This document shows positions 34,164 to 41,879 of a stretch of 64,000 nt of DNA, one piece after another (positions within the stretch are counted from its first letter, which is position 1; each line of letters starts with the position of its first letter). The stretch lies in NCBI GenBank assembly GCA_963722555.1, contig CAVRNQ010000007.1:620001-684000 (forward strand), given 5' to 3'. A program made the translations under genes and the position numbers. This stretch comes from Bog-366 sp963722555 (GTDB lineage: Bacteria > Acidobacteriota > Terriglobia > UBA7540). Under the pieces are notes generated by a model that was not told the DNA's origin, made no database searches, and saw only the letters and a list, made by a program, of their open reading frames with translations.

Positions 34164-34949
34164 ATGACGGAAAACCAGCCTACCGGGAATCGAAAACCAG
34201 AAACAGGGAAGGCCAGTCCGGGGTTTGGCCAGCCTGCGCCGGCCGCGCCCCAGAGTCCTAACCCGCCGGCCGCGAGCGCCCTCTCCTCCGCGCCCAGCGC
34301 CCGGCCCCGGCTGCGCGGGTCCCAGCTCTCGTTTCTGCTGCGGGTCACGCCCCCGGCGCTCGAAAGCGAGCGCGAATACGGGATCCCCGCCTGCATCACC
34401 ATCGCGCAGGCCATCCTGGAGAGCTCCACGCCCCAATTCGGGTGGGGCAGCTCATCTCTTTTCCGTCTGGCTAATAACCCATTTGGTATTAAATATTCTC
34501 ATCGTTCGACTGTATCAACTCCTTCGACGCCTTCCACCGGTCCGCAAGCCGAAGAAGTCGAAGAGGACAGTGGCTTCGTAGAGGCCTCGACCTGGGAAGT
34601 CATCGGCGGGGTGAAGGAGCAGGTCCCCGCTCAGTTCCAACGTTTCTCCAGTTTAGCCGAGGCCTTTCGGGCACACGCGCGCCTGCTGCGCTCGCCCCGT
34701 TACCGGCGGGCGTACGAAGTGCGCCACGACTGGAACCAGTTTGCGGAGAAGCTGGGACCCAAAAGGTCGGAGCATGACCCCGACCATTGTGGTTACTCCA
34801 CAAATCCCAGCTACTCCGCGATTCTAACCAGCCTGGTGCGAGTCTATCGGTTGGACGATCCGCGCCTGCTCGAGTGGTTGGAAAGCGGGAAAGATCCGGG
34901 AGCAGCTCTCCGCCCGCCGCAATCCGCGGCCCGGGGGCAGCCATCGTAG
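34164..34949 (+). CDS. Endolysin, glucosaminidase (GH73/FlgJ-like)
   Basis: After a low-complexity Pro/Ala-rich lead of about 55 residues comes a peptidoglycan hydrolase domain: YGIPACITIAQAILESST (catalytic Glu likely in ILES), SLFRLANNPFGIKY, then FQRFSSLAEAFRAHARLL and NPSYSAILTSLV. This is the FlgJ/GH73 N-acetylglucosaminidase pattern, used here for host lysis. The start is uncertain (a GTG at 34140 is possible; neither has a good ribosome-binding site). Residues about 116-137 (STPSTPSTGPQAEEVEED) derive from an inserted quasi-palindrome at 34509-34572. A membrane protein and a holin follow. Confidence 0.8.
   Translation: MTENQPTGNRKPETGKASPGFGQPAPAAPQSPNPPAASALSSAPSARPRLRGSQLSFLLRVTPPALESEREYGIPACITIAQAILESSTPQFGWGSSSLFRLANNPFGIKYSHRSTVSTPSTPSTGPQAEEVEEDSGFVEASTWEVIGGVKEQVPAQFQRFSSLAEAFRAHARLLRSPRYRRAYEVRHDWNQFAEKLGPKRSEHDPDHCGYSTNPSYSAILTSLVRVYRLDDPRLLEWLESGKDPGAALRPPQSAARGQPS
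34509..34572. repeat. Quasi-palindrome inside the endolysin gene
   Basis: CTCCTTCGACGCCTTCC pairs imperfectly with CCGAAGAAGTCGAAGAGG. It is translated in frame as a Ser/Thr/Pro then Glu-rich loop. Same word family as 30971-31049. Confidence 0.6.
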
Positions 34950-34996
34950 GGGCGACCCTCGTGGTCGCCCAGGGCAGGCACAAGGCCTGCCCCTAC
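34946..34996. repeat. Hairpin repeat GTAGGGGCGACC...GCCTGCCCCTAC
   Basis: GTAGGGGC pairs with GCCCCTAC at the ends. Two inner hairpins, GGGCGACC/GGTCGCCC and GGGCAGGC/GCCTGCCC, sit inside. It begins within a few bases of the endolysin stop codon. Confidence 0.7.
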
Positions 34997-35041
34997 AGAC
35001 GATTGCAGGCTAGCGAAGCTCGGAACTGAAAAGGGGGTCTT

Positions 35042-35251
35042 GTGAAAGAACTCGGATTTCTCATGACGGGTTTTGCGGTGGGTGTGGCGGCTGACTATCT
35101 CTATCGCGCCAAGACCCTGAGCGAGTACCTCGCCCTGAAACTGTGGGTGCGTGGCGAGGTGGCGTACGTGCCGGCCTGGTTCAAGAAGGAAGTCGAGACG
35201 GCCGGGCATGCCGCAGCCGGGCGCATCCAGGAGTGGGCCGGCAAGCTGTAG
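35042..35251 (+). CDS. Small membrane-associated lysis-module protein
   Basis: GTG start at 35042 with AGGGGG 6 nt upstream; 69 aa. The N-terminus is a transmembrane helix (LGFLMTGFAVGVAADYLY) followed by a charged helix. It lies between endolysin and holin genes, so a spanin-like or holin-accessory role is plausible by position only. Confidence 0.5.
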   Translation: MKELGFLMTGFAVGVAADYLYRAKTLSEYLALKLWVRGEVAYVPAWFKKEVETAGHAAAGRIQEWAGKL

Positions 35252-35271
35252 GGTTATCGGCGATTCGTCCT

Positions 35272-35323
35272 TGTAGCGGCGATGTCCTCATCGCCGGTCG
35301 CCGGTGGGGACACCGGCGCTACA
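35272..35323. repeat. Hairpin repeat TGTAGCG...CGCTACA
   Basis: Outer arms TGTAGCG/CGCTACA enclose GGCGATGTCCTCATCGCC and CGCCGGTGGGGACACCGGCG, each itself a hairpin. It lies between two lysis genes. Confidence 0.7.
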
Positions 35324-35359
35324 GGGGTTTCGCCCGCTGCACCGAATGGAGCATAGGCA

Positions 35360-35914
35360 ATGGGCATCGATGTAAAAAGCATTCTTGGGAAGATCGGCCT
35401 GGGCGCCGCCACGGCGGGCGCCGTGGCCGCGAACGCCGCCACGGGCGGGGCCCTCACGCCGCTGACCAACACGATTCTGAAAGCCCTGGCGGACCGCCTT
35501 GACCCCGCCGTAAAGGCCCAGATGGAAGCTGCCGCGCTCGCGGCGCAGGGAGAATTGCAAAAGGCCGAGTACGACCATGCCGAAAAAATCGCCGCCCTCA
35601 CCGAGCAGGACATGGCCAGCGCGCGAGCCCGCCAGGCGGCCGTAAAGGATTTCGTGCCCAGCCTGCTCGCGCTGGCCGTGACGGTGGGTTTCTTTCTGCT
35701 GCTCTGGTTCCTTTGCCACAGCACGATTCCGGAATCAAACCAGCGGATCTTCGACATCATGCTGGGCTCGCTCGGAACCGCGTGGCTCTCCATCGTGGCT
35801 TACTACTTCGGCAGCTCGGCCGGTTCGGCGGAGAAGACGGCGCTGCTCGCGAAGCTACAGGGAAGGCCAGCCGCCGGCGAGCCGCCCGCGGTGGTCAGCC
35901 CCAGCCTGGGCTGA
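35360..35914 (+). CDS. Holin, 3TM-type
   Basis: The 184-aa protein resembles the Holin_3TMs family. It has a Gly/Ala-rich N-terminal helix (GLGAATAGAVAANAATGG), a charged helical middle (residues 50-95) and two transmembrane helices (LLALAVTVGFFLLLWFL and IMLGSLGTAWLSIVAYYFGS). The characteristic YYFGSSAGSAEKTALL motif follows. It would form the membrane lesion that times lysis. It lies downstream of the endolysin and just before the gp25-like gene. Confidence 0.8.
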   Translation: MGIDVKSILGKIGLGAATAGAVAANAATGGALTPLTNTILKALADRLDPAVKAQMEAAALAAQGELQKAEYDHAEKIAALTEQDMASARARQAAVKDFVPSLLALAVTVGFFLLLWFLCHSTIPESNQRIFDIMLGSLGTAWLSIVAYYFGSSAGSAEKTALLAKLQGRPAAGEPPAVVSPSLG

Positions 35915-35938
35915 AAGAGTCCGTGTGGGGAGGTGCGC

Positions 35939-36292
35939 GTGGTTAACGCCCCGGAAATTCAAGCGCTGTTGCTCGGAGCGGGGGGCTTCGTGGGCACCAG
36001 CGTGGCAGGGCTTGGCGCGTATCGGTTTTTCGCGGGAGCCTCGCGCGGCATCATGAGGATTCCCGCCAGCCTGGAAAGGGGCGCCGACGCGCTGGAACGC
36101 TCCGTCAAGGCCGCCGAGATGCACAACGCGGTCGGCGCCATGGTTGTGGAGCTTAAGGGTCTGATGGCGGCGACGCGCGACGATATCCAGAAAGTTATGT
36201 TGGAACGCCAGGAGATTGGCCGGGAACTGCGGATCATGTCACGGAAGATTGGGGGCTTCAGTTGCTATGCCGAAGACGAAGAGCAAGGTTGA
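35939..36292 (+). CDS. Mu gp25-like (DUF2730-type) membrane/coiled-coil protein
   Basis: GTG at 35939 is 5 nt after GGAGG. The 117-aa product has one N-terminal transmembrane segment and then a long coiled coil (residues 45-105). This is the build of DUF2730 proteins that precede the gp26 and gp27 genes in Mu-like phages. The next gene starts inside its 3' end (26-bp overlap). Family assignment rests on build and gene order rather than strong motifs. Confidence 0.5.
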   Translation: MVNAPEIQALLLGAGGFVGTSVAGLGAYRFFAGASRGIMRIPASLERGADALERSVKAAEMHNAVGAMVVELKGLMAATRDDIQKVMLERQEIGRELRIMSRKIGGFSCYAEDEEQG

Positions 36293-36572
36293 ATACGAGC
36301 TCGACCGAACGGAAATTCTCCGCTACCTGAACGAATGCGGGCTTCAGCCCGTCACGCCGCGGAGCATCATGGTCTATCTGGACGATTGCCTTCGCCCTGT
36401 GAGCCTGGAGAGCATCGAGTTCCACCTGCGCTACTTGCACGACCGGAAATGGGTGGAGCTGTGCATCGAGAAGCGAGTCGGCCAGCCCGCCGCCGTGCTC
36501 TGGGCGCGCATCACCGCGGACGGCGTCGATGAGTATGACCGGCGGACGCAGTTGCTCAGCGGGCCGCGGTGA
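36267..36572 (+). CDS. Mu gp26-like winged-helix protein
   Basis: The start at 36267 (MPKTKSKVEYELDRTEILRY) overlaps the previous gene by 26 bp, indicating coupled translation. The 101-aa protein has a winged-helix pattern (EILRYLNECGLQPVTPRSIM, then SIEFHLRYLHDRKWVEL) and WARITADGVDEYD, as in the gp26/VpaChn25_0724-type protein of Mu-like phages. It precedes the small terminase-like genes, as in Mu. DNA binding is likely; exact role unknown. Confidence 0.6.
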   Translation: MPKTKSKVEYELDRTEILRYLNECGLQPVTPRSIMVYLDDCLRPVSLESIEFHLRYLHDRKWVELCIEKRVGQPAAVLWARITADGVDEYDRRTQLLSGPR

Positions 36573-36644
36573 AAACCTGAATGCGGGATGGCGGCAAGCA
36601 TTCGTTTCGATATGCCGTTACCCGAAGCTCGAGGATGAAACGAA

Positions 36645-36908
36645 GTGGCGCGATTGCGAAAATCGAAAATTCAAATCCTCGAGGCCCGGCACCCCGGGTT
36701 GCGCTTGAAGGTGGATGCGATGTTTGAGGCTTTTGCGACCGTACGCGCCGTCAGCGCCATGATCGAGGCCCATTACGGCGAGCGCCTAAGCCACACCTCC
36801 CTTTGGACGTACAAGAGGCGCTCTTGGCGGCCACAACGCGACCGGATTCAGGAGAGGAACGTGGCCCGGATCGCCTTCCAAGAGCTGGCGAGCGAGGAGC
36901 GAAACTAA
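36645..36908 (+). CDS. Small-terminase-like HTH protein (short paralogue)
   Basis: GTG start; 87 aa. The sequence SKIQILEARHPGLRLKVDAM then SAMIEAHYGERLSHTSLWTY is a helix-turn-helix domain of the DUF3486/gp27 type. It is clearly homologous to the N-terminal 85 residues of the next gene but lacks its C-terminal domain. The stop TAA is directly followed by the next GTG start. It could modulate the full-length partner. Confidence 0.6.
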   Translation: MARLRKSKIQILEARHPGLRLKVDAMFEAFATVRAVSAMIEAHYGERLSHTSLWTYKRRSWRPQRDRIQERNVARIAFQELASEERN

Positions 36909-37499
36909 GTGCCCCGAGATCGTGCATCGAAAATCCAGATCCTCAGCGCCAAGCACAAAGGATTGTTGCTGGTAGTGGACAAGATGTTTGACAAGTATGC
37001 CACTCTCCAACAAGTCCGGGAGATGATCGAGCAAAAGTACCACGAAAAGATCTCCGAGACCGCTGTCAACACCTACAAGACAAGGCACTGGAAGGTGCAA
37101 AAGGACAGGATCCTGGAGCAGAAGACGGCCATGAAGGCCATCGCCGAGCTCGTGGGCGAAGACGGTTTGAGCGCCGGCGTGACGGCCTTGCTCTGGGAAG
37201 CTCTCCAGACCATGACGCCGCCTCAGTTGATCGCCCTCAAGCGAGCCCTGGACAACCACGAGAAGACCGAGCTGGCGAAGAAGTTATTCGCGCTCCGCGC
37301 GGAAGAAAAGGCCGGCGTGGTCACGGTCGTAAATGCCGCCGACGATTACGCCGAGGCCCAGAAAGTGGTGCAACAGGTTAAGGAGATTTTCGGGATCGGA
37401 ATGACGGGAATCGAACCGCCCGAACCGCGACTTCTCGGTCCGGCGCAACAATCACCGTCAGCGGGTGCGCCGGTCAGCGCGCGTAGCGGGAACGAGTGA
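36909..37499 (+). CDS. Mu gp27-like (DUF3486) small terminase candidate
   Basis: GTG start immediately after the previous stop; 196 aa. The N-terminal HTH (ASKIQILSAKHKGLLLVVDK, then EMIEQKYHEKISETAVNTYK) matches the short paralogue upstream. Residues 90-160 form a helical oligomerisation-like region. In Mu this protein occupies the small-terminase position before gp28. The C-terminal 25 residues are low complexity. An IS4-family element is inserted 37 bp downstream, separating it from the large terminase. Confidence 0.65.
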   Translation: MPRDRASKIQILSAKHKGLLLVVDKMFDKYATLQQVREMIEQKYHEKISETAVNTYKTRHWKVQKDRILEQKTAMKAIAELVGEDGLSAGVTALLWEALQTMTPPQLIALKRALDNHEKTELAKKLFALRAEEKAGVVTVVNAADDYAEAQKVVQQVKEIFGIGMTGIEPPEPRLLGPAQQSPSAGAPVSARSGNE

Positions 37500-37527
37500 A
37501 GGAAGCGGAAGCAATTCTGAATCATGA

Positions 37528-38864
37528 ATTCTGAATCAGTGCTGTCCCAATGTTGAGTTTGAGTTTCCGTGTAAGTGCATGTGAGTTTGAGAGTTGGACA
37601 GGAGAATGAGCGAAATCGATTTGAATTGCGTTGTAGTCTTGAGCGCTTCCGAAAGACGAAGAGGAAGGGCTCATGAACACTGGCCGGACGATTTTTTCTC
37701 AACTGCTGGACCTGCTTCCGCTCAGCGAATTCCGCCGTTGTGTGGATCGCTACAACGGCGATTACAAAGTGCAGAGTTTCTCCTGTCTCGATCAATTCCT
37801 GTGTTTGGCCTTTGCGCAACTCACTTATCGCGAGAGTCTGCGCGACATCGAGACCTGCTTGCGAGCGCATCAGCCCAAGCTTTATCACCTGGGCTTCCGT
37901 GGCCGCATCTCGCGCAACACCTTGGCGCACGCCAACCAGCAGCGCGACTGGCGTATCTATGCCGACTTCGCGCGCATACTGATCGCGCGGGCACGCGCCC
38001 TCTATCAGCACGAACCGTTCGGGGTGGAATTGGACGAGACGGTCTACGCCTTCGATTCCACCACCATCGATTTGTGCTTGTCGCTTTTCCCCTGGGCGCA
38101 GTTTCGTCGGCACAAGAGTGCGGTGAAGCTCCACACCTTGCTCGATCTGCGCGGCAACATCCCGACCGCTGTTTATGTGACCGGCGGGCAGGTGAACGAT
38201 ATGAAGCTGCTCGACCAACTGCTGCCCGAGGCGGGGGCATTTTATTTGCTCGATCGCGGCTACGTGGACTACCGGCGTCTGCATGGACTCCAGCAAGCTT
38301 GCGCTTTCTTCGTCACGCGCGCCGAGCGGAACACGCGCTACCGTCGCTGCTCGTGGCGCTGGGTCGACCGCTCGACGGGATTGCGTTCCGATCAAAGCAT
38401 TCGCCTCATCGGACCGCAGAGCTCGCGTCGGTATCCCGATCCCCTGCGACGCATTCACTACTTCGACGCCCAGAAAGACTTGCGCCTGATCTTTCTCACC
38501 AACAACTTTCACCTCGCGGCGCTGACCATCGCCGAACTGTACCGCGCCCGCTGGCAAGTCGAACTGTTCTTTCGCTGGATCAAACAACATCTGCATATCC
38601 GGGCTTTCTATGGCACCACGGAGAACGCTGTCAAGACCCAGGTCTGGATCGCCATCACTGTGTACGTGCTGGTCGCCATCTTGAAAAAGCAACTCCAGTT
38701 GGACCTGAGCCTGTACAAAATCCTGCAAATTCTCAGTATCACGATTTTCGAAAAAACCCCGATTTCATTGGCCCTTTCTCAATACAACAACCAAGTTCCA
38801 GAACCAGATCCCCGCATCCAGTTGGATCTGTTCAACTTATGATGGGACAGCACTGATTCTGAAT
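37528..38864 (+). mobile_element. IS4-family insertion sequence with 9-bp target duplication
   Basis: The IS spans 37537-38855 (1319 bp). The ends CAGTGCTGTCCCA and TGGGACAGCACTG are perfect 13-bp inverted repeats. The direct repeat ATTCTGAAT flanks it at 37528-37536 and 38856-38864. One intact transposase gene is inside. The intact ends, gene and duplication indicate a recent, possibly active insertion. Confidence 0.95.
37673..38842 (+). CDS. IS4-family DDE transposase
   Basis: The 389-aa protein starts at ATG 37673 after GGAAGGG. Catalytic residues fit the IS4 pattern: D128 (AFDSTTIDL), D194 (LLDRGYVDY) and E297 in the Y-(2)-R-(3)-E-(6)-K signature (Y290, R293, E297, K304). The sequence is full length with no frameshift. 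It lies within matched terminal inverted repeats. Confidence 0.95.
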   Translation: MNTGRTIFSQLLDLLPLSEFRRCVDRYNGDYKVQSFSCLDQFLCLAFAQLTYRESLRDIETCLRAHQPKLYHLGFRGRISRNTLAHANQQRDWRIYADFARILIARARALYQHEPFGVELDETVYAFDSTTIDLCLSLFPWAQFRRHKSAVKLHTLLDLRGNIPTAVYVTGGQVNDMKLLDQLLPEAGAFYLLDRGYVDYRRLHGLQQACAFFVTRAERNTRYRRCSWRWVDRSTGLRSDQSIRLIGPQSSRRYPDPLRRIHYFDAQKDLRLIFLTNNFHLAALTIAELYRARWQVELFFRWIKQHLHIRAFYGTTENAVKTQVWIAITVYVLVAILKKQLQLDLSLYKILQILSITIFEKTPISLALSQYNNQVPEPDPRIQLDLFNL

Positions 38865-39064
38865 CATGAATGTGAGAAATGGCCCGATGGCCGGACCAAC
38901 TGATAGGCCGGGGAAGAGCCGAAACGAAAGGTAGAACAGCACGCATGAAATGGGAAGCAACAATCAAAGGGCAAATGCAAACCTTCAGCATCCCCCGGTG
39001 TGTAGCGGGTCATGCACATGTACCTTGGAACGCGCCCACACGGGCGGGGAAATTTCTTTGGCCC

Positions 39065-39880
39065 TTAGTTTGCTGTCTTTCCTTTGTCCCTGGGTTCCAC
39101 TCTGCCCGTGCTGGAAACGAAGCTCTCAATAAAGTAGCACGTTCTGGCGATAGATATGCCAGAACCGTCACCGATTCCGCGTTGGGTGATTATTCCAATT
39201 ACGCGCCCACTTTTCAAATAAACTGGGCTGCCACTTGCCCCGGGCCATGCCCCCTTGTCTATCGTCATCTCAAAAGCCCCACCGACAGGTCTAATTTCTT
39301 CGTGGCTGGCAATGGAACCACGAGATGTCATTGGCATGGTACGGCTCAGGGGGAAGCCCGTAAAAGCTACTGGCGTCCCGTCCGGCTGAGCGGAAGTTTC
39401 AAAGGTGACCGGCACGGCTTCATGCCCCGTGAGCCCTTTAAGGTCAGCCATGGGAGTACAGAGGGCCAAGTCCGCAGTGTCGTCGGTAGCACATTTGGCA
39501 GCCGCGAAGACGATAAACTTTACGTCGAAGTTGGTAGCGTTAATCCCCTTCCAGCCGCCCTCTGGCACGTAAATCGCGGGGACCTGGCAGGGCTGTTTTC
39601 TGTCGCTGCTCATAATCCCTTGAATCACGTGGTTTGGAGTCAGAAATGTACCGTCTTCCGAGACGAAGAATGCTGTCCCTTCAATGGAGAGCAAATTCCA
39701 CTTTGGAATTCCAGGTGCCACGCAGACCACAGGCACGACGGACAGTTTGATTCGCTCGATAGTGGAAATGAACACCTCCGACTCAGTGGGAGCTGGCGCA
39801 GCGGGAACAGTCGGCCCAGTGACTCTACGGGCGCATCCGACTACGAGCAGTGCGACGGCAACCAAAAAAAGTCTGGCCAT
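39065..39880 (-). CDS. Trypsin-like serine protease lipoprotein
   Basis: The start at 39880 gives a lipoprotein signal (MARLFLVAVALLVVGCARR, lipobox VVGC with Cys16); longer upstream frames run through repeats. The protease has the chymotrypsin-type triad H84 (TPNHVI), D137 (TADLAL) and S216 (PGASGSPV). It would be anchored in the cell envelope. It lies on the opposite strand between the small and large terminase genes, flanked by dispersed repeats, so it is independently expressed cargo expected to act in the lysogen. DegP/HtrA-type PDZ domains are absent. Confidence 0.85.
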   Translation of the reverse strand: MARLFLVAVALLVVGCARRVTGPTVPAAPAPTESEVFISTIERIKLSVVPVVCVAPGIPKWNLLSIEGTAFFVSEDGTFLTPNHVIQGIMSSDRKQPCQVPAIYVPEGGWKGINATNFDVKFIVFAAAKCATDDTADLALCTPMADLKGLTGHEAVPVTFETSAQPDGTPVAFTGFPLSRTMPMTSRGSIASHEEIRPVGGAFEMTIDKGAWPGASGSPVYLKSGRVIGIITQRGIGDGSGISIARTCYFIESFVSSTGRVEPRDKGKTAN

Positions 39881-39991
39881 TGTCAAATCCTCCCCTTTGG
39901 ATCTGGGGTTGTCACTAATGATGGCACCTTTACCGGGAATTGCAACGTAAGGAACGACCGCGACCAAAGGGCATATCAATGTCCCGAGTAG

Positions 39992-40016
39992 CGCGGACCT
40001 GTTTTGTAGGTCCGCG
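39992..40016. repeat. Dispersed hairpin CGCGGACCT...AGGTCCGCG, second copy
   Basis: Same 9-bp stem as 4258-4283 with loop GTTTTGT. It lies upstream of the protease lipoprotein gene. Confidence 0.6.
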
Positions 40017-40053
40017 GGTCGAAACCGGCCGGAGCGGAAAACCCAAGTGGGCA

Positions 40054-40146
40054 CTGTCATTCTGAGCGAAGCGAAGAACCCCGGCATTTTTAGATTCAGG
40101 CAACTGCGGAGGTCCTTCGTCGCCTGCGGCTCCTCAGGATGACAGC
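40054..40146. repeat. TGTCATTCTGAGCGAAGCGAAG repeat pair
   Basis: One copy of the TGTCATtCTGAGCGAAGCGA word and one inverted copy (GGTCCTTCGTCG...CTCAGGATGACAG) form a long imperfect hairpin. Same family as the cluster at 33144-33550. Confidence 0.75.
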
Positions 40147-40206
40147 TTTGGCGGTACCTCTGCTGAACGCGGCTCGGGACTGAGAACAGCAAAAGGCAAA
40201 GCGCAA

Positions 40207-41820
40207 ATGGCAAAAGGCAAAAGGCCTAATTCGTCGATCACCCGATCACCGGACCCCCCGGTCACCCGATCGGAGTCGCCGGATCACCCGATCACCGGAT
40301 TGCCGGATGGGGAGACTCAAGCCTCGGGCTCCGCTCTTCAGGCTCTGGTGAGAAAGGCGATTCCCGTCCTTCCTTACCAGGACCGCTGGATCATGGACGA
40401 CTCGCAATTGAAGGTCGCGGTCTGGAGCCGGCAGACGGGCAAGAGCTTTGCCGCGGCGCTGCGCGCCACCATCAAGTGCCTGGGCAAGCGCACGCAATAC
40501 ATCATCCTCTCCAAGGGCGAGCGGCAGTCGCGTCTGTTCATGGAGAAGGTCAAAGATTTCTGCGAGGCCTTCAAGCGACTGAAAGTTCTGCCGGGATTTG
40601 CCGAGTACACGGGGTCGGAAGAGAAAACCATGGAAGTCTACTTCCCGCACAACCGCTCGCGCATCATCGGACTGCCGGCCAATCCGGACACGGCGCGCGG
40701 TTACACAGGGCACATCGTGCTGGATGAGTTCGCCTTTCACGGCGACGCGCATAAGATCTATGCTGCCTGCTTCCCTATTATCACCCGGGGTTATTCCATC
40801 GAAGTCATTTCGACACCGAATGGCACCGCAGGGAAGTTCTACGAGATTGCGAAGCAAGCGGGATTGATCGGGCCATCGGCTGATCGGCTCATCGGCTCAT
40901 CGGCAGAATCTGCGTCGGGGGGACCGATGAACCGATGGACCGATGGACCGATGAACCGATCAACCGATGGACCGATGAACCGATCCGGGATCTGGTCCGG
41001 CCACCGCGTCGATATCTACGACGCCATCCGCCAGGGCCTGCCGGCGGACCTCGACCTGCTGCGCGCGGGGTGCGATGACGAAGAGACCTGGCTGCAGGAA
41101 TACGGCTGCCAGTTCGTATCCGACGCGGCGAATTACATCCCCATCGAGTTGATCTCGACGTGTGTCAGTGAGGAGGCCACTACGGAATGGCAGGAGCTGT
41201 CAACAGTTGACGGTCAGAAGTCGAAAGCCTCTAACCTTCGACCTTCAACTATTGACTCTGGACGAGATCTCTATCTGGGCATCGATATCGGGCGCAAGCA
41301 CGACCTCACCATCGCCTGGTTATTTGAAAAGGTCGGCGACGTGCTTTGGTCTCGCGTCCTGCTCACCTTGAAAGGTGTGACCTTCGACGAGCAGGAAAAA
41401 ATCATTTTCAGCCTGCTGGATTTGGGGGTGCGGCGCGCGGGCATCGACGCTTCCGGCCTGGGCATGATGCTGGCCGAACACGCCGTGCAGAAATACGGCG
41501 AGCGAGTTGAGCCCACCACCTTTACGGCGCAATTGAAGGAGCGGCTGGCGCCCATGGTGAAACAGGCGTTTGAAGACCGCACCGTGCGCATTCCCGATAA
41601 CCGCGAGGTGCGCGCCGATATCAACTCCGTGAAACGCTTTGTGACGCCTGCCGGCAATGTGCGCTTCGACGCCGAGCACACGGATCGCGGCCACGCCGAC
41701 CGCTTCTGGGCCCTCGCCATGGTCGTGAACGCCGCCACCCACCCGCCCGCGAATTTCAGCGAGCAGGCGTTCCTGACCGGCCAGCCGGTGATGGCGGGGT
41801 TTCGCAGCCTCGTTCTGTGA
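40207..41820 (+). CDS. terL: Phage terminase large subunit (Mu gp28-like position)
   Basis: The 537-aa packaging motor-nuclease has Walker A at residues 74-80 (SRQTGKS) and Walker B at 171-174 (VLDE, HIVLDEFAF). The C-terminal RNase-H-like nuclease acidic residues are D360 (LGIDIGRKHD), D414 (AGIDASGLG) and D498 (GHADRFW). Residues 1-40 are translated repeat DNA, so the true start is unclear; a GTG at 40348 is an alternative. Two more repeat elements are translated in frame: residues about 220-261 (MNRWTDGPMNRSTDGPMNRS) and 331-353. These lie between the ATPase and nuclease domains. Confidence 0.9.
   Translation: MAKGKRPNSSITRSPDPPVTRSESPDHPITGLPDGETQASGSALQALVRKAIPVLPYQDRWIMDDSQLKVAVWSRQTGKSFAAALRATIKCLGKRTQYIILSKGERQSRLFMEKVKDFCEAFKRLKVLPGFAEYTGSEEKTMEVYFPHNRSRIIGLPANPDTARGYTGHIVLDEFAFHGDAHKIYAACFPIITRGYSIEVISTPNGTAGKFYEIAKQAGLIGPSADRLIGSSAESASGGPMNRWTDGPMNRSTDGPMNRSGIWSGHRVDIYDAIRQGLPADLDLLRAGCDDEETWLQEYGCQFVSDAANYIPIELISTCVSEEATTEWQELSTVDGQKSKASNLRPSTIDSGRDLYLGIDIGRKHDLTIAWLFEKVGDVLWSRVLLTLKGVTFDEQEKIIFSLLDLGVRRAGIDASGLGMMLAEHAVQKYGERVEPTTFTAQLKERLAPMVKQAFEDRTVRIPDNREVRADINSVKRFVTPAGNVRFDAEHTDRGHADRFWALAMVVNAATHPPANFSEQAFLTGQPVMAGFRSLVL
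40234..40308. repeat. Iterated CCGATCACC words at the terL start
   Basis: About six near-copies of CCGATCACC/CGGATCACC occur in tandem over the first codons of the terL frame. Confidence 0.65.
40866..40988. repeat. Quasi-palindromic element inside terL (GATCGGCTC/ACCGATGGACC)
   Basis: The left arm iterates GCTGATCGGCTCATCGG. The right arm iterates ACCGATGAACCGATGGACC. The arms pair imperfectly. It is open in the terL frame. Confidence 0.7.
41198..41266. repeat. Quasi-palindromic element inside terL (GTTGACGGTC/CCTTCAAC)
   Basis: CAACAGTTGACGGTCAGAAG and the opposite CTTCGACCTTCAACTATTGA form imperfect arms. It is translated in frame as residues about 331-353, just before the first nuclease strand. 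Confidence 0.6.
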
Positions 41821-41828
41821 ACGAGGCA

Positions 41829-41878
41829 GAGTCGTCAGTCATCAGTTACTGACAACTGAAAACTGAGAACTGAAAACC
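41829..41878. repeat. Iterated CAGTTACTGACAACTG words between terL and portal
   Basis: The 59-bp junction consists of CAGTCATCAGTTACTG, then ACAACTGAAAACTGAGAACTG, a quasi-palindrome ending one base before the portal ATG region. No ribosome-binding site is visible apart from it. Confidence 0.65.
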
Positions 41879-41879
41879 T

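Noticed and set aside
37346..38728. Minus-strand ORF of 460 codons across the IS
   Set aside because: Antisense to the IS4 transposase, which has full catalytic signatures and matched ends.
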